Source: Bradyrhizobium sp. Gha (GTDB lineage Bacteria; Pseudomonadota; Alphaproteobacteria; Rhizobiales; Xanthobacteraceae). From it: a stretch of DNA of 64,000 bases. The DNA is taken from contig NZ_FOQM01000002.1 of NCBI RefSeq assembly GCF_900113735.1, forward strand, positions 461,912 to 525,911, given 5' to 3'. How positions within the stretch are numbered: position 1 is the first letter of the stretch; every line of letters begins with the position of its first letter. Positions 48,250-57,671 of the stretch are shown one piece after another. The position numbers were made by a program, and so were the translations under genes. The notes under the pieces were generated by a model that did no database searches, was not told where the DNA came from, and worked only from the letters and a program-made list of their open reading frames with translations.

Positions 48250-48891
48250 CTACTGCCACCCTGGAACGCCGCGCATGTCGGGCAGGTGGTGGGCAATGCC
48301 CTTGTGGCAGTCGATGCAGGTCTTCTCGCCCGTGAACAGGAAGCGCTGATGCGCCACCGAGGCCCGCGGCGACTGCTTGGTGATGTCCATGGAATCGGCG
48401 CTGTGGCAGTTGCGGCATTCCAGGGAATCATTGGCCTTGAAGCGCGCCCATTCATGCGCGGCGAGCTCGAGCCGGTGATCGAGGAATTTCTCGCGCGTGT
48501 CGATCGTGCCGAAGATCTTGCCCCAGACTTCCTTGGAGGCCTGCATCTTGCGCGCGATCTTGTCGGTCCAGTTGTGCGGCACGTGGCAATCCGGGCAGGT
48601 CGCGCGCACGCCGGAGCGGTTGGTGAAGTGGATGGTCGATTTGAGCTCGGCGAAGACGTTGTCCTTCATCTCGTGACAGCCGGTGCAGAACTTTTCGGTG
48701 TTGGTCAGTTCCAGCGCGGTGTTGAAGCCGCCCCAGAAGATCACGCCGGCGGCAAAGCCTGCGAGCACGAGCGTGCCGAGCGCGAAGACGGTGCTCGGCC
48801 GCGACAGCACACCCCACAGCTCGAGCGCGAAATCCCAGGCTCGCGCGATAAAGCCGCGCTTGTCTTTTGGCTCGTCCGCGGTCGTCGTCAT
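48250..48891 (-). CDS. napC: NapC tetraheme cytochrome c (quinol dehydrogenase)
   Basis: Passes electrons from membrane quinol to the periplasmic NapAB nitrate reductase. The 213-residue protein has one N-terminal membrane anchor (about 33-55) and four CxxCH heme sites at residues 69, 99, 159 and 192 (CTGCH, CPDCH, CRNCH, CIDCH), the full NapC/NirT set. Its start overlaps the napB stop by 4 bp. It is the last gene of the napEDABC operon. Confidence 0.97.
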   Translation of the reverse strand: MTTTADEPKDKRGFIARAWDFALELWGVLSRPSTVFALGTLVLAGFAAGVIFWGGFNTALELTNTEKFCTGCHEMKDNVFAELKSTIHFTNRSGVRATCPDCHVPHNWTDKIARKMQASKEVWGKIFGTIDTREKFLDHRLELAAHEWARFKANDSLECRNCHSADSMDITKQSPRASVAHQRFLFTGEKTCIDCHKGIAHHLPDMRGVPGWQ

Positions 48892-49358
48892 CGCCGGCCA
48901 CCCGGGCTTGCGCGCGACAGCAGCGTGTCGATGTCGACGAAGTCGTTGCTCACGGGCGGCGTCGCCGTGTTCTGTGGGACGTGGCACTCCGTGCAGAAGA
49001 ACCGGCGTGGCGAGATCGAGGCCAGGAACTGGCCGTCACGGTCCATGAAATGCGTGATCGAGACCATCGGCGCCTGCGATTCCGACGTGCGCGAGCGTGC
49101 ATGACAGGACAGGCATTTGTTGCTGTTGAGGTCGATCTGGTAGCCGTCGATCGAATGCGGGATGACCGGCGGCTGCTCCGGATAATTGCGCGCCTCCTTC
49201 TCGGACGTATTGCGGTTCGGCAGCATCGGCGGCGCCGGACCTTCGTCGCTCAGCGGCGTCGGACCGCGCAGGCCCGAGGTCACGGTCTGTGCAGTCAGCG
49301 TAGCCGTACCCGCGGCCATCGCGAGCGCCAGCAGCACAATTCCAGTTCGCTTGAGCAT
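48888..49358 (-). CDS. napB: NapB diheme cytochrome c subunit of periplasmic nitrate reductase
   Basis: Small electron-transfer subunit that accepts electrons from NapC and delivers them to NapA. The 156 residues have a Sec signal peptide (about 1-23) and two CxxCH sites at residues 82 (CLSCH) and 122 (CTECH). Distal His ligands are probably in VIPHSIDGY and VSITHFMDR. It starts 2 bp after the napA stop. The ATG at 49358 puts the signal peptide at the N-terminus. Confidence 0.97.
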   Translation of the reverse strand: MLKRTGIVLLALAMAAGTATLTAQTVTSGLRGPTPLSDEGPAPPMLPNRNTSEKEARNYPEQPPVIPHSIDGYQIDLNSNKCLSCHARSRTSESQAPMVSITHFMDRDGQFLASISPRRFFCTECHVPQNTATPPVSNDFVDIDTLLSRASPGGRR

Positions 49359-49360
49359 GA

Positions 49361-51865
49361 TCACACCCGCTCGATGCGCACGGCGCATTTCTTGAAGTCG
49401 GTTTGCAGCGAGATCGGATCGGTGGCGTCCAGCGTCACCTTGTTGATCAGCTTGGATTCGTCGAACCACGGCACGAACACCAGGCCCTTCGGTGGCCGGT
49501 CGCGGCCGCGGGTCTCGACGCGGGCGCGGATATAGCCGCGGCGCGAGACCACTTTCACCTCATCGCCGCGGCGAAGCTTGGCTTCCGAGGCGTCATCAGG
49601 ATGCATGAAGCACACAGCCTCGGGGAAGGCCTTGTAGAGCTCGGGCACGCGGCGAGTCATGGTGCCGGAATGCCAGTGCTCCAGCACGCGGCCGGTCGAC
49701 AGCCAGTACGGATAGTCGTTGTCGGGCGATTCTGCCGGAGGCTCGTAAGGCAGCGCGAAGATGCGCGCCTTGCCATCGGGGTAGCCGTAGAACTGCACGT
49801 CCGTGCCCTGCTTGACGTAGGGATCGCTGCCCTCGCGGAAACGCCACTTCGTTTCCTGGCCGTTGACCACAGGCCAGCGCAGTCCGCGCTCCCGGTGATA
49901 GCTTTCGAACGGTGCGAGGTCGTGACCATGGCCGCGGCCGAATTGCGCGTACTCCTCGAACAGCCCCTTCTGCACGTAGAAGCCGAACGCCTGGGACTCC
50001 TGGTTGGAGTAGCCTTCCTCGATCTCCGCCACAGGAAACTTGTCGACCTGGCCGTTCTTGTAGAGCACGTCGAACAGCGTCTTGCCGCGCACCTCCGGCT
50101 TCTTGGCGATCAACTCTTCGGGCCAGACTTCCTCGATCTTGAAGCGCTTGGAGAACTCGACGAGCTGCCAGAGATCGGACCTGGCTTCGCCCGGCGCCTG
50201 GACGAGCTGATGCCAGAACTGCGTGCGCCGTTCGGCATTGCCGTAAGCGCCTTCTTTCTCTACCCACATCGCAGTCGGCAATATCAAATCGGCGGCCAGC
50301 GCCGTCACGGTCGGATAGGCATCCGAGACGACGATGAAATTGTCGGGATTGCGGAAGCCCGGATAGGTCTCCTCATTGGCGTTCGGGCCGGCTTGCAAAT
50401 TGTTGTTGACCTGCACCCAATAGGCATTGATCAGGCCGTCCTTCAGCATCCGGCTTTGCAGCACGGCATGCGCACCGTTCTTGTCGGGAATGGTGCCCTC
50501 CGGCAGCTGCCAGATATGCTCCGCCTTGTCGCGATGCTCCTTGTTGGTCACGACCATGTCGGCGGGCAGCCGGTGCGAGAATGTGCCGACCTCGCGCGCG
50601 GTGCCGCAGGCCGAGGGCTGGCCGGTCAGCGAGAACGGGCTGTTGCCGGGGGCGGAGATCTTTCCGGTCAACAAATGGATGTTGTAGACGAGGTTGTTGC
50701 ACCAGACCCCGCGGGTGTGCTGGTTGAAGCCCATGGTCCAGAACGAGACCACTTTCGTTTTTGGATCGGCATAGAGTTCGGCAAGCGCCTCGAGCCGGTT
50801 CACCGGTACGCCGGACATTTTGGCGGCCTTCTCCAGCGTGTAGTCCGAGACGAATTTGACGTATTCGTCGTAGCTCATGTCCGTGGAGTCGTTGGCCTTC
50901 GCCGCGCCCGTGGCTTTTTTCTGGAGCGGGTGCTCCGGCCGCAGGCCGTAGCCGATGTCGGTCTGCCCACGCCGGAAAATGGTATGCGCGGCGACGAAAT
51001 CCTTGTTCACCCTGTTGGTCTTGATGATGTGGTTGGCGATGGCGTTGAGGATGTAGAGGTCGGTCTGCGGCTTGAACACCATGCCGATGTCGGCAAGATC
51101 GAACGAGCGGTGCTCGAAGGTAGAAAGCACGGCGACACGCACATGCGGCGCAGACAGCCGGCGGTCTGTTACCCGCGTCCACAGGATCGGGTGCATCTCC
51201 GCCATGTTGGAGCCCCACAGCACGAACGCGTCCGTGGCCTCGATGTCGTCATAGCAGCCGGCCGGCTCGTCGATGCCGAAGGTGCGCATCATGCCGGCGA
51301 CGGCCGAGGCCATGCAGTGGCGCGCGTTGGGGTCGATGTTGTTGGTGCGGAAGCCGGCCTTGAACAGTTTCGAGGCCGCATAGCCTTCCCAGATCGTCCA
51401 CTGGCCGGAGCCGAACATGGCGACGCCGTTCGGCCCGCGCTTCTTCATCGCCTCCTTCCACTTCGCCTCCATGATGTCGAAGGCTTCGGTCCAGGAGACG
51501 GGCGTGAACTCGCCGTTCTTGTCGTACTTGCCATCCGTCTTGCGCAGCATCGGCTGCGTCAGGCGGTCGTGGCCGTACATGATCTTGGAGAGGAAGTAGC
51601 CCTTGACGCAGTTGAGGCCGCGATTGACCTCGGCCTTGATGTCGCCATGGGTGGCAACGACCCTGTTGTCCTTGGTTGCCACCATCACGGAGCAACCGGT
51701 GCCGCAGAAGCGGCAGGCGGCCTTGTCCCATTTCAACTCCGATGTGTCGCGCTCGGTGACGAGATTGGCGGCGAGCGCAGGCGCGGGCATGCCGGCCGCG
51801 GCGGCCGCAATCGCGGCGGCCTCGAGCTTGAGCATCTGGCGGCGGTCGAGCTTTGGCGATGTCAT
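49361..51865 (-). CDS. napA: NapA catalytic subunit of periplasmic nitrate reductase
   Basis: Molybdenum enzyme that reduces nitrate to nitrite in the periplasm. The 834-residue protein starts with a twin-arginine signal ([10 protein letters not shown]) for folded export. It has the [4Fe-4S] Cys at residues 51, 54, 58 and 86 (CRFCGTGC and GLNCVKG) and the Mo-ligand Cys 184 in ARHCMASAV, and the bis-MGD domains follow to the C-terminus. Length equals typical NapA. It lies 16 bp after napD. Confidence 0.98.
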   Translation of the reverse strand: MTSPKLDRRQMLKLEAAAIAAAAAGMPAPALAANLVTERDTSELKWDKAACRFCGTGCSVMVATKDNRVVATHGDIKAEVNRGLNCVKGYFLSKIMYGHDRLTQPMLRKTDGKYDKNGEFTPVSWTEAFDIMEAKWKEAMKKRGPNGVAMFGSGQWTIWEGYAASKLFKAGFRTNNIDPNARHCMASAVAGMMRTFGIDEPAGCYDDIEATDAFVLWGSNMAEMHPILWTRVTDRRLSAPHVRVAVLSTFEHRSFDLADIGMVFKPQTDLYILNAIANHIIKTNRVNKDFVAAHTIFRRGQTDIGYGLRPEHPLQKKATGAAKANDSTDMSYDEYVKFVSDYTLEKAAKMSGVPVNRLEALAELYADPKTKVVSFWTMGFNQHTRGVWCNNLVYNIHLLTGKISAPGNSPFSLTGQPSACGTAREVGTFSHRLPADMVVTNKEHRDKAEHIWQLPEGTIPDKNGAHAVLQSRMLKDGLINAYWVQVNNNLQAGPNANEETYPGFRNPDNFIVVSDAYPTVTALAADLILPTAMWVEKEGAYGNAERRTQFWHQLVQAPGEARSDLWQLVEFSKRFKIEEVWPEELIAKKPEVRGKTLFDVLYKNGQVDKFPVAEIEEGYSNQESQAFGFYVQKGLFEEYAQFGRGHGHDLAPFESYHRERGLRWPVVNGQETKWRFREGSDPYVKQGTDVQFYGYPDGKARIFALPYEPPAESPDNDYPYWLSTGRVLEHWHSGTMTRRVPELYKAFPEAVCFMHPDDASEAKLRRGDEVKVVSRRGYIRARVETRGRDRPPKGLVFVPWFDESKLINKVTLDATDPISLQTDFKKCAVRIERV

Positions 51866-51881
51866 GATGGCTCTCCCGACC

Positions 51882-52196
51882 TCAAGTCGTTTCGATGGCG
51901 TGAAAGACGAGCGCCGCGGAATAGACGTTGCGCAGCGATTGAATGGTGTTGAGCATGGTGCCGAGGCTGCCGGCATCGGGCGCCTCGGCCACGACGACGA
52001 GCTTTCCTCTGACGTCGCGGCCATGGATCTCACAGCCTTCAAGCGCGGTGATCTCGGCCTCGACCTCGGCGAGGCGCTCAGGGCGGGCCTGCACCAGGAT
52101 GCTGGCGATCTCGCAGCCCGGAGGCGGCACGATGCTGACGGTGCTGAGCACCCGGCCGGTAATCAATGCGCGGCGGTTGAGTGTGGTTGGAGCCAT
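51882..52196 (-). CDS. napD: NapD Tat-signal chaperone for NapA
   Basis: A 104-residue cytoplasmic chaperone that binds the NapA twin-arginine signal and delays export until the cofactor is in. The ferredoxin-like fold is visible as [19 protein letters not shown], then [20 protein letters not shown] and [18 protein letters not shown]. It lies between napE (25 bp away) and napA (16 bp away). Confidence 0.93.
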   Translation of the reverse strand: MAPTTLNRRALITGRVLSTVSIVPPPGCEIASILVQARPERLAEVEAEITALEGCEIHGRDVRGKLVVVAEAPDAGSLGTMLNTIQSLRNVYSAALVFHAIETT

Positions 52197-52221
52197 GATG
52201 CCTGTCTTTCGGGTCGCGGGA

Positions 52222-52407
52222 TCAATGCGGGGCGCTTGGCGGACCGGGAGGACCGGCGAACGTCTGGTAGATCCAGACTCCCAACCCGTAAGAGCCGACC
52301 GTTCCGACCGCGAGGACGGGCATCACGATCGCGGTCAGGAACAGGAACGCAAAAATCTCCATGCGCTTGCGGCGCACGCGTGACATCGTGGCGTCAGGGG
52401 CCGACAT
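52222..52407 (-). CDS. napE: NapE small membrane protein
   Basis: A 61-residue protein with one membrane helix (about residues 16-45, FAFLFLTAIVMPVLAVGTVG, then SYGLGVWIYQ), the typical NapE plan. The role of NapE is not settled. It is the first gene of the operon, and the ATG at 52407 is preferred because it gives the normal short cytoplasmic head. A FixK-type box lies 91 bp upstream. Confidence 0.92.
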   Translation of the reverse strand: MSAPDATMSRVRRKRMEIFAFLFLTAIVMPVLAVGTVGSYGLGVWIYQTFAGPPGPPSAPH

Positions 52408-52497
52408 ATTCGGTCTCTTTGAACTGGTCGGGGGAATCGGGACGGCATCCGGGCCGTTGCCTTGCCGCACACTAAATGCAGCAGACCGGCTGACGCG

Positions 52498-52511
52498 TTG
52501 ATCTGGATCAA
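52498..52511 (-). promoter_or_regulatory. FixK/FNR anaerobox upstream of napE
   Basis: TTGATCTGGATCAA is a perfect TTGAT-N4-ATCAA palindrome, the consensus of FNR/FixK-type regulators. Its centre lies about 97 bp from the napE start. In Bradyrhizobium, napEDABC is known to be controlled by FixK2 under low oxygen with nitrate, so this box is the probable activator site. Confidence 0.88.
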
Positions 52512-52647
52512 TCGTCCAGGTTGTCATGATGGTCGCCGCACGGCACACGACGCCTTCTCCCGCATGGCGGAATTGTGGCGGCGTGGACAGTCGCGTCCCG
52601 CGCATTAAGATGCCCGCAACAAGAAACGAGCAAGCGGGAGAGGCGTC

Positions 52648-53853
52648 ATGAAGTTCGGCATCTTCTATGAGCTGCAACTGCCGCGGCCCTGGGTCGCGGG
52701 CGACGAGCTCGCCCTATACCAGAATGCGCTCTCGCAGATGGAACTCGCAGACCGCCTCGGCTACGACCACGCCTGGGTCGTCGAGCATCACTTCCTCGAG
52801 GAATATTCGCATTCGCCCTCGCCGGAATCCTTCCTCGCCGCCGCGAGCCAGCGCACGAAGAAGATCCGGCTCGGCCACGGCATCCTTCAGCTCACGACCA
52901 ACCATCCGGCGCGCGTCGCCGAGCGTGTCGCGGTGCTCGATCTGCTCTCCAATGGCCGCTGCGAATTCGGCATGGGCGAGAGCGCGTCGATCACCGAGCT
53001 GACGCCGTTCGGCCGTGACATGGAAACCAAGAAGGAAGTGTTCGAGGAGGCCGTCGCCGCGATCTTCCCGATGTTCAAGGACGCAGGGTCCGAGCATCAC
53101 GGCAAATATTTCGACATCCCCTTGCGCAATGTCGTGCCCAAGCCGGTGCAGAAGCCGCATCCCCCGCTGTGGATGGCCTGCTCGCAGCTGCCGACCATCG
53201 AGCGCGCGGGCCGCCACGGTTTCGGCGCGCTCGGCTTCCAGTTCGTCAGCGCCGATGCCGCCCATGCCTGGGTGCACGCTTACTACAACGCCATGACAAA
53301 ACGGCTGCACAAGCTCGCCGATTACGAGATCAACCCGAACATGGCGCTGGTGTCGTTCTTCATGTGCGCGAAGACGGATGAAGAGGCGCGTGCGCGGGCC
53401 GACGGCGCCACCTTCTTCCAGTTCGCGCTGCGATTCTACGGCGCCTCGCAGAACCGCCAGCGTCCGGCGCCCTACACCGTCAACATGTGGGACGAATACA
53501 TGAAATGGAAGCGCGACAATCCGGAGGCGCAGGAGGCGGCGCTACGCGGCGGCCTGATCGGCTCGCCCGAGACGATCCGCAGGAAGCTGAAGCGCTTTCA
53601 ATCGTCGCATATCGACCAGGTCATCCTGCTCAATCAAGCGGGCAAGAACAGCCACGAGCACATCTGCGAATCGCTCGAACTGTTCGGCCGCGAGGTGATG
53701 CCGGACTTCCAGAACGATCCCGACCAGGCCGCCTGGAAGAGGAGCGTGATGAGCGGCGAGATCAAGCTGGAAGAGATCGACACGGAGGCATTTACCGACC
53801 GCTACGGTAAGCTCGCGATCAATGTTGCGCCGGTGAAGACCGCGGCGGGGTAG
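52648..53853 (+). CDS. LLM-class flavin-dependent oxidoreductase
   Basis: A 401-residue luciferase-like monooxygenase of the FMN-dependent type. It shows the first strand MKFGIFYELQLPRP, the EHHFLEEYSHSPSPE loop near residue 46, the GHGILQLTTNHPARVAERVA segment and GGLIGSPETIRRKLK near residue 300. These proteins use FMNH2 and oxygen on substrates such as alkanes, sulfonates or nitrilotriacetate-like compounds; the substrate here is not determinable. It is divergent from napE (240-bp gap), so the nap box could also influence it, though it is 137 bp away. A relic of a regulator gene begins just after its stop. Confidence 0.9.
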   Translation: MKFGIFYELQLPRPWVAGDELALYQNALSQMELADRLGYDHAWVVEHHFLEEYSHSPSPESFLAAASQRTKKIRLGHGILQLTTNHPARVAERVAVLDLLSNGRCEFGMGESASITELTPFGRDMETKKEVFEEAVAAIFPMFKDAGSEHHGKYFDIPLRNVVPKPVQKPHPPLWMACSQLPTIERAGRHGFGALGFQFVSADAAHAWVHAYYNAMTKRLHKLADYEINPNMALVSFFMCAKTDEEARARADGATFFQFALRFYGASQNRQRPAPYTVNMWDEYMKWKRDNPEAQEAALRGGLIGSPETIRRKLKRFQSSHIDQVILLNQAGKNSHEHICESLELFGREVMPDFQNDPDQAAWKRSVMSGEIKLEEIDTEAFTDRYGKLAINVAPVKTAAG

Positions 53854-53867
53854 GGCGTTCCCGCTGC

Positions 53868-54012
53868 GGCTTCTCCTCCGAGGCGATCTCGCGAACGCTC
53901 GGCATCAGCCTACATTCGACCCTGACCTACCGCAAGCGCGCCTGTGAGCAGTTCGGCATTTCCTCGCAGAACGAGTTGTTCGGGATCGTGCTGCGCCTGC
54001 TCGCCGGGCCGT
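53868..54012 (+). pseudogene. LuxR-type helix-turn-helix remnant (relic 1)
   Basis: Without any start codon, this frame encodes a LuxR-type DNA-binding end: GFSSEAISRTLGIS, then STLTYRKRACEQFGISSQNE and LFGIVLRLLAGP. The helix-turn-helix order and the following SQNELF match the C-terminus of many LuxR-family regulators. The receiver or sensor part is missing; the upstream sequence is the end of the LLM gene. It is therefore a 3' fragment of a lost gene. A similar, shorter fragment lies at 55102-55179. Confidence 0.75.
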
Positions 54013-54163
54013 GCAGCCTGAACCAGGGTCCCTTCGACCTCCGCGATCCCGCATACGGCCCTTCGGTCACACCCGGTCCGAGGAACGAGCACCGCGCTGA
54101 GCGTTTGATAGCGAGGTGAGCGCGGCCTTGGTGTCGTGAGCCCTAGCTCGGAACGAAGTGCCC

Positions 54164-55063
54164 ATGACGCCACCTTGCAAACCAGACGTTCTCGATTGCC
54201 TCGTCATCGGAGGCGGGCCGGCCGGGCTGACAGCCGCGCTTTATCTGGCGCGCTACAAGCGGTCCGTCACGGTCTTCGATGCCGGCCGCAGCCGGGCGGA
54301 ATGGATACCGAAGAGTCACAACTACCCCGGCTTTCCCTCGGGCATCTCCGGCCGTGAACTCCTGCTCTTGCTCAGGAAGCAGTCTTCCTCCTACAGCATC
54401 TCCCTCATCAATGCCCGCGTGGACGGTCTCGACCGGAACGGCGAGTTCTTCGAGGCCCGCTTCGCGGGCGGCACGGCACGGGCGCGGACGGTTCTGCTGG
54501 CCACGGGCATCGTCGATGTCGAGCCGGCGATCGAGGGGCATGACGAAGCGGTGCATCTCGGACTGATCCGCTATTGCCCCGTTTGCGACGGGTTCGAGGC
54601 TGCCGACAAGCGCATCGGCGTTTATGGTGCCGGCAGCGGCGCCGTGCACAAGGCCAAGTTCCTGCGCAGCTATTCGCGCGAAGTTGCCCTCGTGCCTTCC
54701 GCTGACGACGCTCTCGATGAGCATGATCTGCGCGCATCAGGGATCAAGCTGGTCTGCGCTGGTTCCGGGTTGCGCATCGAACAGCGGGGCATCGTCATCT
54801 CCTGCAGCGAAGGCGACGTTGCGGTTGACGTTCTTTATCCGGCGCTCGGCTGCAAGGCGGGCTCGATCCTCGCAACCCGGCTCGGGGCGCGGAGCCATGA
54901 TACGGGATGTCTCGATGTCGACGCGCATCAGCAGACGACTGTGCCGGGCATCTATGCGGCAGGCGATGTCGTGTCGGACCTTCACCAGATTGCGGTCGGG
55001 ACCGGTCACGCGGCCATCGCAGCCACTCACATTCACAAGACGTTGCCGCCCAATCCGCGCTGA
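54164..55063 (+). CDS. thioredoxin-reductase-like FAD oxidoreductase
   Basis: A 299-residue pyridine nucleotide-disulfide oxidoreductase of the TrxR type. FAD loop VIGGGPAGLTAALYLARYKR is near residue 15, the redox pair is C138-P-V-C141 followed by DGF, and the second FAD segment GIYAAGDVVSDLHQ is near the C-terminus. The second nucleotide loop reads GVYGAGSGAVHKAKF. The HRRxxxR motif that holds the NADPH phosphate in thioredoxin reductase is absent (the region reads VPSADDALDEHD). It may use NADH or another donor. The ATG at 54164 is preferred to GTG at 54158. LuxR gene relics flank it on both sides. Confidence 0.88.
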   Translation: MTPPCKPDVLDCLVIGGGPAGLTAALYLARYKRSVTVFDAGRSRAEWIPKSHNYPGFPSGISGRELLLLLRKQSSSYSISLINARVDGLDRNGEFFEARFAGGTARARTVLLATGIVDVEPAIEGHDEAVHLGLIRYCPVCDGFEAADKRIGVYGAGSGAVHKAKFLRSYSREVALVPSADDALDEHDLRASGIKLVCAGSGLRIEQRGIVISCSEGDVAVDVLYPALGCKAGSILATRLGARSHDTGCLDVDAHQQTTVPGIYAAGDVVSDLHQIAVGTGHAAIAATHIHKTLPPNPR

Positions 55064-55101
55064 GGCGCACCTCGCCGCTGGATGATCGAAGATCGAAAGC
55101 C

Positions 55102-55179
55102 CCAACCCGGCTCGGCATCTCCCTGCAGAATGAGCTGTTTCCATCGGTCGCGGCCTGCCGGCTGGTCCGTGCGTCCTGA
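55102..55179 (+). pseudogene. LuxR-type helix-turn-helix remnant (relic 2)
   Basis: A 25-codon frame ending in TGA encodes TRLGISLQNELFPSVAACRL and a few more residues, the same end region as relic 1 (FGISSQNELFGIVLRLL). It has no start and no upstream helix-turn-helix. This looks like the decayed 3' tip of a LuxR-family gene. Together with relic 1 it brackets the flavoprotein gene at 54164-55063. Confidence 0.6.
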
Positions 55180-55363
55180 ACCTAAGGAGGCGGGAATGGG
55201 GCCGCTTTCGACCCAAACCGGGACATGTCCAATGATGGGGGAGCCAGAAAGCCTCCTCGCGTTCACCACATTTAAACCATAAGGGTCTACGAAGAGGACT
55301 CAACGACAGGCCGCAGGACATGCGAACAGCCTTCAGACAGAAGCCATCCCTGGACTTCGGGCA

Positions 55364-56410
55364 ATGAAGGTTTGGCAGACCGGCTGCATCGTGGCTGTTA
55401 TCTCGTCCGTGGGAGTCTATCTGGCCGGCGGAAACAGACCGGCCGCGACAGTGCCTGACGTCATGCCGGAAGCAGCAGCGAATGTGACGGCTCCCGCGAA
55501 GATGGCGGCCCCGGCGGACATGGTGACGCCTGCGTTGTACGCAGAGGCATCAAAAAAACTTGCAGCAGCGCTTCGGGCAGAAAGAGCGGAGCTTGGCTCG
55601 GTGACCTCGGCTGGTTCAACGCCGTCGAGCGCCGGAGCCGAACGAGCCGACGATGCCGTCGCGCCGAAATTGGCCTCGCTGGGACAGGATATCGTCCAGC
55701 CGCTGCCGGCAGCACGCGATGGCTCCGATGCTGCTCCGAAAGCGGCGTCGAGGCAGGATTTCCGTTATCTGATCTACTACGTCTGGTCCGAACTGCCGCC
55801 CGCCGAGAAGCCGGCGGAGATCGTCTTGCGTGCGTTCAAGGACATTCCGCTCGGAACGCCCGCCGAAGAGATCAAACGCGCTTCCGACGCGTTTGGTCTC
55901 GATGTCAATTTCATGATGGCGGTTGCCAAGATCGAATCCGGTTTCAACCCCAATCAACGCACCGGCTCGTATATCGGCCTGTTTCAGCTGAGCCAGTACG
56001 AATTCGGGAAGTTCGGCTTCGGGCAGATTCGCAGCCCGCGGGACAACGCCGTTGCGGCCGCTTACAAGATCATTACCGAAGGCATCCAGTTCGAGTGGAT
56101 CACGCACCGGAAGCCGGACATGAGCGATCTTTACCTGATCCATCAGCAGGGCTGGGAAGGCGCCGCTGAGCACATCAGCCGGCCCGCTCGCACCGCCTGG
56201 AAATCGATGTGCGCCACCAGCGAAGGCAAGGAGAAGGGCGAGAGGTGGTGCAAGCGCGCGATCTGGGGCAACGCACTTCCGGCATTCAAGCGCACCTGGA
56301 AATCGGTGGACAACGTGACTTCAGAGGCGTTCGTCGGCATGTGGCGCAGCCGGGTCGCCGAATTCTACACGAAATATGTGGCGACCGCCGCTGCGGCGAC
56401 AAACCAGTAA
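55364..56410 (+). CDS. lytic transglycosylase (SLT domain) protein
   Basis: A 348-residue exported protein. The N-terminal 22 residues form a signal anchor, followed by an Ala/Pro-rich linker (about 25-125). The SLT domain (about 170-300) has the catalytic Glu191 in AKIESGFNPNQ, then GSYIGLFQLSQYEFGKFG and YLIHQQGWEG. Such enzymes cut peptidoglycan between MurNAc and GlcNAc. Two Cys in the domain (MCATSEGK and RWCKRAI) could pair. The start at 55364 is the only one before the signal-like stretch. Confidence 0.85.
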   Translation: MKVWQTGCIVAVISSVGVYLAGGNRPAATVPDVMPEAAANVTAPAKMAAPADMVTPALYAEASKKLAAALRAERAELGSVTSAGSTPSSAGAERADDAVAPKLASLGQDIVQPLPAARDGSDAAPKAASRQDFRYLIYYVWSELPPAEKPAEIVLRAFKDIPLGTPAEEIKRASDAFGLDVNFMMAVAKIESGFNPNQRTGSYIGLFQLSQYEFGKFGFGQIRSPRDNAVAAAYKIITEGIQFEWITHRKPDMSDLYLIHQQGWEGAAEHISRPARTAWKSMCATSEGKEKGERWCKRAIWGNALPAFKRTWKSVDNVTSEAFVGMWRSRVAEFYTKYVATAAAATNQ

Positions 56411-56504
56411 TTTCGTTGAGACTGCCGTTGGTCCAGTCGCTAGGGACAGACGCCGGAGGCTGAGTTCGCTAATCTCGCCCCAAAGCAATCCAGGGGAGAC
56501 CGCC

Positions 56505-57671
56505 TTGAGCACCGCGCCGCGCATCGACATCGACCCCGTCGCGTTCTGGGCCGACCCCTACCCGATGCTTGCGAAATTGCGCAAGGAAGCGCCGATCGCC
56601 TTCGTGCCGCAGCTCGGCTCGACGCTTCTGACGGGTCGAGACGATATCTCGATTTCCGAGAAGCAAGTCGACGTGTTCTCCTCGCATCAGCCGGCCGGCC
56701 TGATGCACCGGCTGATGGGCCACAACATGATGCGCAAGGACGGCGAAGCGCATCAGGTCGAGCGGCGCGCGATGTTTCCGGCGGTGTCGCCAAGAACGGT
56801 GAAGGCACACTGGACGGCGCTGTTCCAGGCCCATGCTGATCGCATCATCGATGCGATCGCGCCTGGGCGCATCGACCTCATGCGCGACTTCGCGCTGCCG
56901 CTTTCAGGGGAATGCCTGAAGTCGATCACCGGCCTCACCAATATCGGCTTTGCCGAGATGGATGCGTGGTCGCAGGGCATGATCGAGGGCATCGCCAATT
57001 ATGGCGGCGATGCCGCGGTCGAGGCGCGCTGCCATGCTGCGACGTCGGGAATCGATGCCGCGATCGACGATATCCTGCCGGTGATGCGCAAACATCCTGA
57101 CCAGAGCATCCTCGGTGTTCTCCTCGCCTCCGGCATGCCGATGGAGAGCGTGCGCGCGAATGTCAAGCTCGCGATCTCGGGCGGCCAGAACGAGCCGCGC
57201 AAGGCGATCGCCGGCACGGTGTGGGCGTTGCTGACGCATCCCGCGCAGCTCGATCTCGTACGCAAGGGCGAGCTGACATGGCTGCAGGCGTTCGAAGAGT
57301 ACGCCCGCTGGATTTCGCCGATCGGCATGTCGCCGCGGCGCATCGCAAAGCCGTGGACCATCCGCGACATTTCGTTCGAGCTCGACGAGCGCGTGTTCCT
57401 GATGTTCGGCTCCGCCAACCGTGACGAGAAGCATTTCGAGCGCGCCGACGAATTCGACGTGCGGCGTGACACCTCGAAGAGCGTCGCCTTTGGCGCCGGA
57501 CCGCATTTCTGCGCCGGTGCCTGGGCTTCGCGCGCGATGATCGCCGACATCGCGCTGCCGACGCTGTTCGCGCGCGCCAGGCAGATCGAGCTCGCCGATG
57601 ACGAGCCGGTGCGGATCGGCGGCTGGGCGTTCCGCGGCCTGCAGAACCTGCCAGTGAGATGGTTGCAATAG
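56505..57671 (+). CDS. cytochrome P450
   Basis: A 388-residue soluble bacterial P450. The heme-binding FGAGPHFCAGAW holds Cys336 as thiolate ligand, and the K-helix ExxR is EYAR (in QAFEEYARWI). The I-helix reads SGGQNEPRK, so the oxygen-activating Thr is replaced by Pro, as in the GGxNEP subgroup. The likely start is the TTG at 56505, with AGGGGAG 6 bp upstream; the open frame reaching back to 56376 overlaps the transglycosylase gene end. No ferredoxin or reductase gene lies beside it, so electron partners must be elsewhere. Confidence 0.93.
   Translation: MSTAPRIDIDPVAFWADPYPMLAKLRKEAPIAFVPQLGSTLLTGRDDISISEKQVDVFSSHQPAGLMHRLMGHNMMRKDGEAHQVERRAMFPAVSPRTVKAHWTALFQAHADRIIDAIAPGRIDLMRDFALPLSGECLKSITGLTNIGFAEMDAWSQGMIEGIANYGGDAAVEARCHAATSGIDAAIDDILPVMRKHPDQSILGVLLASGMPMESVRANVKLAISGGQNEPRKAIAGTVWALLTHPAQLDLVRKGELTWLQAFEEYARWISPIGMSPRRIAKPWTIRDISFELDERVFLMFGSANRDEKHFERADEFDVRRDTSKSVAFGAGPHFCAGAWASRAMIADIALPTLFARARQIELADDEPVRIGGWAFRGLQNLPVRWLQ

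Noticed and set aside
47002..51952. Two long plus-strand frames (700 and 849 codons) over the helicase, napC and napA genes
   Set aside because: The opposite strand carries complete, motif-bearing genes. The plus frames give low-complexity Arg/His/Val-rich proteins with no domains.
52408..52647. Additional nap genes (napF, napK, napG/H) near napE
   Set aside because: The gap holds only the anaerobox and the LLM promoter region. The napEDABC order without these genes is normal for Bradyrhizobium.
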